Shown piece by piece: positions 4,018 to 6,211 of a stretch of DNA of 6,211 nucleotides. This DNA is from CAZVEV01 sp964625865 (GTDB taxonomy: Bacteria > Planctomycetota > Phycisphaerae > SM23-33). The DNA lies in assembly GCA_964625865.1 (NCBI GenBank), contig CAZVEV010000326.1, positions 1-6,211 on the forward strand, written 5' to 3'. The number at the start of each line of letters is the position of its first letter. Positions within the stretch are counted from its first letter, which is position 1. The notes beneath the pieces were generated by a model. The model did not search any database, was not told where the DNA came from, and saw only the letters and a list, made by a program, of their open reading frames with translations. The position numbers and the translations under genes are program-made.

Positions 4018-5669
4018 TACGAAATCTCGAACCCTTCGTCCGTTCGGCGGACGCATTGGTGGCGGGCCCAGGCGGGGTCGGTTTGGGGGTGGTCTGATCT
4101 GAAGTGGACGCCGCGGCTTTCGGTGCGGCGGGCGGCGAGTTCGGCGATCAGGCATGACGCGACGAGCATGTTCTGGATTTCCCAGGCGGCTGGGTCGTTG
4201 AAGAACTCCTTGTCCAGCACGTAGCGGGTCCAGAACAGGATGATCTCCCGCGTTTCGTCCAGGCGCGGGCCGCGACGGTCTATCCCCACGTTTCGCCACA
4301 TCACCGACCGCAGCGAATTGCGGATGTCGGTCATGTCCAGTTCCGTGCGGTCGGAGACCGGGTTGACCCAGTCGATCATCTCGCGCGCGCCCAGGCGCCC
4401 GTTCTCTTCCGCCAGGGCCTCGCCGGCCGTCCGGCCGCAGACCCGGCCGAAGATCAGCGCCTCGGTCAGACTGTTCGATGCGAGGCGGTTGGCCCCGTGC
4501 AGGCCCGTGCAGGCGGCCTCCCCGCAGGCCAGCAGGCCCGGTACGTCGGTGCGTCCGTCGAAGTCCACCTTCAGCCCGCCGATCATGTAGTGGGCGGCCG
4601 GGTGGACAGGGATCAGGTCAACGCCCGGGTCGATGCCGAAGGAGCGGCACTGGGAGTCGATGTGCGGGAAACGGGCGGCGAACGCCTGGGCCCCGATGTG
4701 TCGCACGTCGAGGTACACGTGGGTCGAATCGGTTCGCCCCATTTCCGACAGGATCGCCCGGCTGACGACGTCTCGCGGGGCCAGTTCAGCCATCGGGTGA
4801 TAGGCGTCCATGAACCGCTGTCCGTCCTTGTCGACGAGGTGAGCCCCCTCTCCGCGAACGGCCTCGGAAACCAGCGACCGCGTGGACCCGGCGATGTAGA
4901 GCGTCGTCGGGTGGAACTGCATCATCTCCAGGTCCGCCAGCGTAGCCCCTGCGCGGAAGCCGAGAGCGATAGCGTCTCCGGTGGCCCCGGGCGGATTGCT
5001 GGTCTCTCGCCAGAGCATGCCCGCCCCGCCGGCGGCGAGGATCGTTTGGCGGGCCTCGATCATCTGCGCGCCGTATCGCGGATTGTACGTCAGCGCCCCC
5101 ACGCACCGCGCGCCGCCCCCCCCCGCCGGCGGGTCGGTCACCAGGTCGATCACGAAGCAGTTGTCGAAGACCTTCAGGTCCTCGGTCTCGCGGGCCCGCC
5201 CGGCCAGTCCCTCGGCCAGCACCGCGCCGGTCGCATCGCCGTCAGCGTGCACGATTCGGTTGGCGCTGTGGCCGCCCTCTCGCCCGAGGCTCAGTTGCCC
5301 GTCGGCGGTGTCGAATCCCACGCCCCAGTCCATCATCTCGCGGATCGATTCCGGCGCGGCGGTCACCACGCGGTGAATCACGTCGCGGTCGCCCATGTCG
5401 GCCGCCGTGGCCAGCGTGTCGGCCTCATGGGCCTCAGGGGAGTCCTCATCGCTCATCACCGCCGCCAGGCCGCCCTGGGCGTGATAGGTGTTGCTGTCGC
5501 CGAGCGTTCCCTTGGCGGCGAGGATGACCTGCCCATAGCGGGCGGCCTCGATCGCAGCGCGCAGACCGGCCGCCCCGGACCCGATGACCAGCACATCGGT
5601 GAAGATGTGCGGCAGGCGGCGTCCTTCGAAGCTGACCAGGTATCGACGTTGGAGATACTGTGTCTTCAT
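4017..5669 (-). CDS. nadB: L-aspartate oxidase
   Basis: NadB oxidises L-aspartate to iminoaspartate with FAD; quinolinate synthase NadA then uses the product in de novo NAD synthesis in the cytoplasm. From this start it has 550 residues, close to the usual 510-550. Landmarks: dinucleotide-binding GSGAAG (30-35); SNTYHAQGG (59-67); GREGGHSANRIVHADGDATG with Glu131; QFHPT with His253; VRGEGAHL with Arg272; HPAAHYMIGG with His360; GLHGANRLASNS with Arg395. These correspond to E. coli Glu121, His244, Arg290, His351 and Arg386, so the active site is complete. A helical C-terminal domain follows. ATG at 5669 is preferred because GGTGGTG lies just upstream; ATG at 5687 in frame would add six residues (MYSGGD), whose codons look like that ribosome-binding site. 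nadA and nadC are not in the window. A transposase remnant begins right at its stop codon. Confidence 0.96.
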   Translation of the reverse strand: MKTQYLQRRYLVSFEGRRLPHIFTDVLVIGSGAAGLRAAIEAARYGQVILAAKGTLGDSNTYHAQGGLAAVMSDEDSPEAHEADTLATAADMGDRDVIHRVVTAAPESIREMMDWGVGFDTADGQLSLGREGGHSANRIVHADGDATGAVLAEGLAGRARETEDLKVFDNCFVIDLVTDPPAGGGGARCVGALTYNPRYGAQMIEARQTILAAGGAGMLWRETSNPPGATGDAIALGFRAGATLADLEMMQFHPTTLYIAGSTRSLVSEAVRGEGAHLVDKDGQRFMDAYHPMAELAPRDVVSRAILSEMGRTDSTHVYLDVRHIGAQAFAARFPHIDSQCRSFGIDPGVDLIPVHPAAHYMIGGLKVDFDGRTDVPGLLACGEAACTGLHGANRLASNSLTEALIFGRVCGRTAGEALAEENGRLGAREMIDWVNPVSDRTELDMTDIRNSLRSVMWRNVGIDRRGPRLDETREIILFWTRYVLDKEFFNDPAAWEIQNMLVASCLIAELAARRTESRGVHFRSDHPQTDPAWARHQCVRRTDEGFEIS

Positions 5670-5709
5670 GTCACCACCACTGTACATCCACGCGAGGACG
5701 ATGTCGAAC

Positions 5710-5939
5710 CTAAGACGGGCAGGGCGTGCGACGGGTTGGCACCACCCCAGACGCGCAGGAGAGATTGTCGGGAAACGGCGGCCTGACGCCCGGCGTCGCA
5801 GCGGTGTCCCGGCCCCGGGCGGCTGCGGTGGATGAAACGAACACCCAGCCGTGGCGTGGATTTGTAAAGCTGTAGCTGCGAGTCGCGCGTGTCTGGAAGG
5901 TGTTTATGTCCAGCAAATCAGCGACCATGTGGTTCAGGA
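5710..5939 (-). pseudogene. Possible coding fragment broken by the scaffold gap
   Basis: On the minus strand, leaving the gap, one frame reads LNHMVADLLDINTF, then TRSYSFTNPRHGWVFVSSTA, and runs on to a TAG whose last base is at 5710. The part with SFTNPRxGWVF looks like real protein and recalls a motif I loosely associate with large planctomycete secreted proteins. The last ~35 residues are rich in Arg, Pro and Ala and look like non-coding sequence read in frame, so the gene may be frameshifted or truncated after about 5815. An ATG is available at 5928, but the reading frame may extend upstream across the gap. No function is assigned. It points the same way as nadB, 22-40 nt away, which would also fit a leftover leader region. 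Confidence 0.3.
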
Positions 5940-5949
5940 NNNNNNNNNN
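5940..5949. other. Assembly gap (10 N)
   Basis: Ten ambiguous bases mark a scaffold join. True distance and order across it are unknown, so nothing should be read through it. Confidence 0.98.
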
Positions 5950-6040
5950 GAGTTGGGCGGCACCGGCGGCCGGGCCCCCGGGGGGCGCCGGGGGGCCCCG
6001 GCCGCGGGCGCCCACCCCCCCGGCCCCCCCGGGGCCGACG
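5950..6040. other. Extreme G/C block beside the gap
   Basis: From about 5970 to 6037 the sequence is almost entirely G and C, with runs of up to seven C and short self-complementary stretches (GGGCGCC, GGGGCCCC-like). The sequences on either side look ordinary. Next to a gap this suggests low-quality or misassembled sequence, though a true GC-rich hairpin that stopped assembly is possible. I see no supportable gene between here and 6169. Confidence 0.6.
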
Positions 6041-6169
6041 AAGAACGACTCTTACCCCTTCGACCGGTCCGATCGTCGCTCAGGCCGCGGCCTCGTGCGT
6101 GCCAAGGGGTCTGGCTGAGCAGTTCCGAGCCCTAACTTCCGGCCCGGTGCCGTGGTTTGACGGAGGGTC

Positions 6170-6211
6170 GTAGGGCGTGCAACTCGTTTGCACGCGGAAC
6201 GGTGATGCTAC
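6170..6211. repeat. REP-like palindrome framed by GTAG and CTAC
   Basis: GTAG (6170-6173) is followed by GCGTGCAA (6175-6182), a loop CTCGT, and TTGCACGC (6188-6195): a perfect 8-bp stem. CTAC closes the window at 6208-6211. A GTAG-like tetranucleotide beside a palindrome is the known layout of REP sequences handled by RAYT transposases, and a RAYT remnant lies in this window. Whether that transposase family used this repeat is inferred. Confidence 0.5.

Noticed and set aside
4497..5786. A 429-codon open frame on the plus strand
   Set aside because: It is antisense to nadB and follows the codon periodicity of a high-GC gene; its translation is Arg/Gly/Pro-rich with no recognisable motif, whereas nadB has a complete active site.

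Overview
The window looks like a scaffold piece from a high-GC planctomycete genome, probably metagenome-assembled. Three things point there: two secreted proteins with PEP-CTERM (exosortase) sorting tails, the C-terminal end of a REP-associated tyrosine transposase with the '(L)GLESTLRPRGRP' ending I associate with planctomycete copies, and a 10-N scaffold gap flanked by almost pure G/C sequence. The phylum is an inference. No rRNA or tRNA is present to confirm it.

Layout. Positions 1-66 hold a small hairpin and a GGGGGACAG-type motif that recurs later. Positions 91-753 (+) form a two-gene toxin-antitoxin operon: an AbrB/MazE-type antitoxin and a Doc/Fic-type toxin, with a clear promoter, a palindrome overlapping that promoter and a hairpin after the toxin. 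Positions 754-1396 contain no convincing gene. They hold hairpins, a promoter-like sequence and the first copy of a repeated, apparently structured leader. Positions 1397-2110 (+) encode a LamG-like PEP-CTERM protein. Its stop codon lies inside a short dispersed repeat. Positions 2167-2469 hold a near-consensus promoter, a second leader copy and a strong hairpin with a T-run. Positions 2543-3685 (+) encode a second PEP-CTERM protein built from two copies of the same domain. Positions 3734-4017 hold a decayed REP-associated transposase remnant, which runs up against the stop codon of nadB. nadB (L-aspartate oxidase, minus strand) fills 4017-5669. The last 500 bases hold a possible coding fragment, the gap, a G/C block and a REP-like palindrome.

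How it works together. The toxin and antitoxin should control each other and are probably independent of the rest. The two PEP-CTERM proteins should be exported, sorted by an exosortase encoded elsewhere, and act at the cell surface or in the matrix. They are not homologous in their mature parts, yet the same ~190-230 nt element lies upstream of both. The element's helices are kept in both copies, sometimes by wobble changes. This is the most interesting feature here: either a cis-acting RNA leader shared by sorted surface proteins or a small RNA gene. nadB is a housekeeping gene for NAD synthesis with no visible link to its neighbours.
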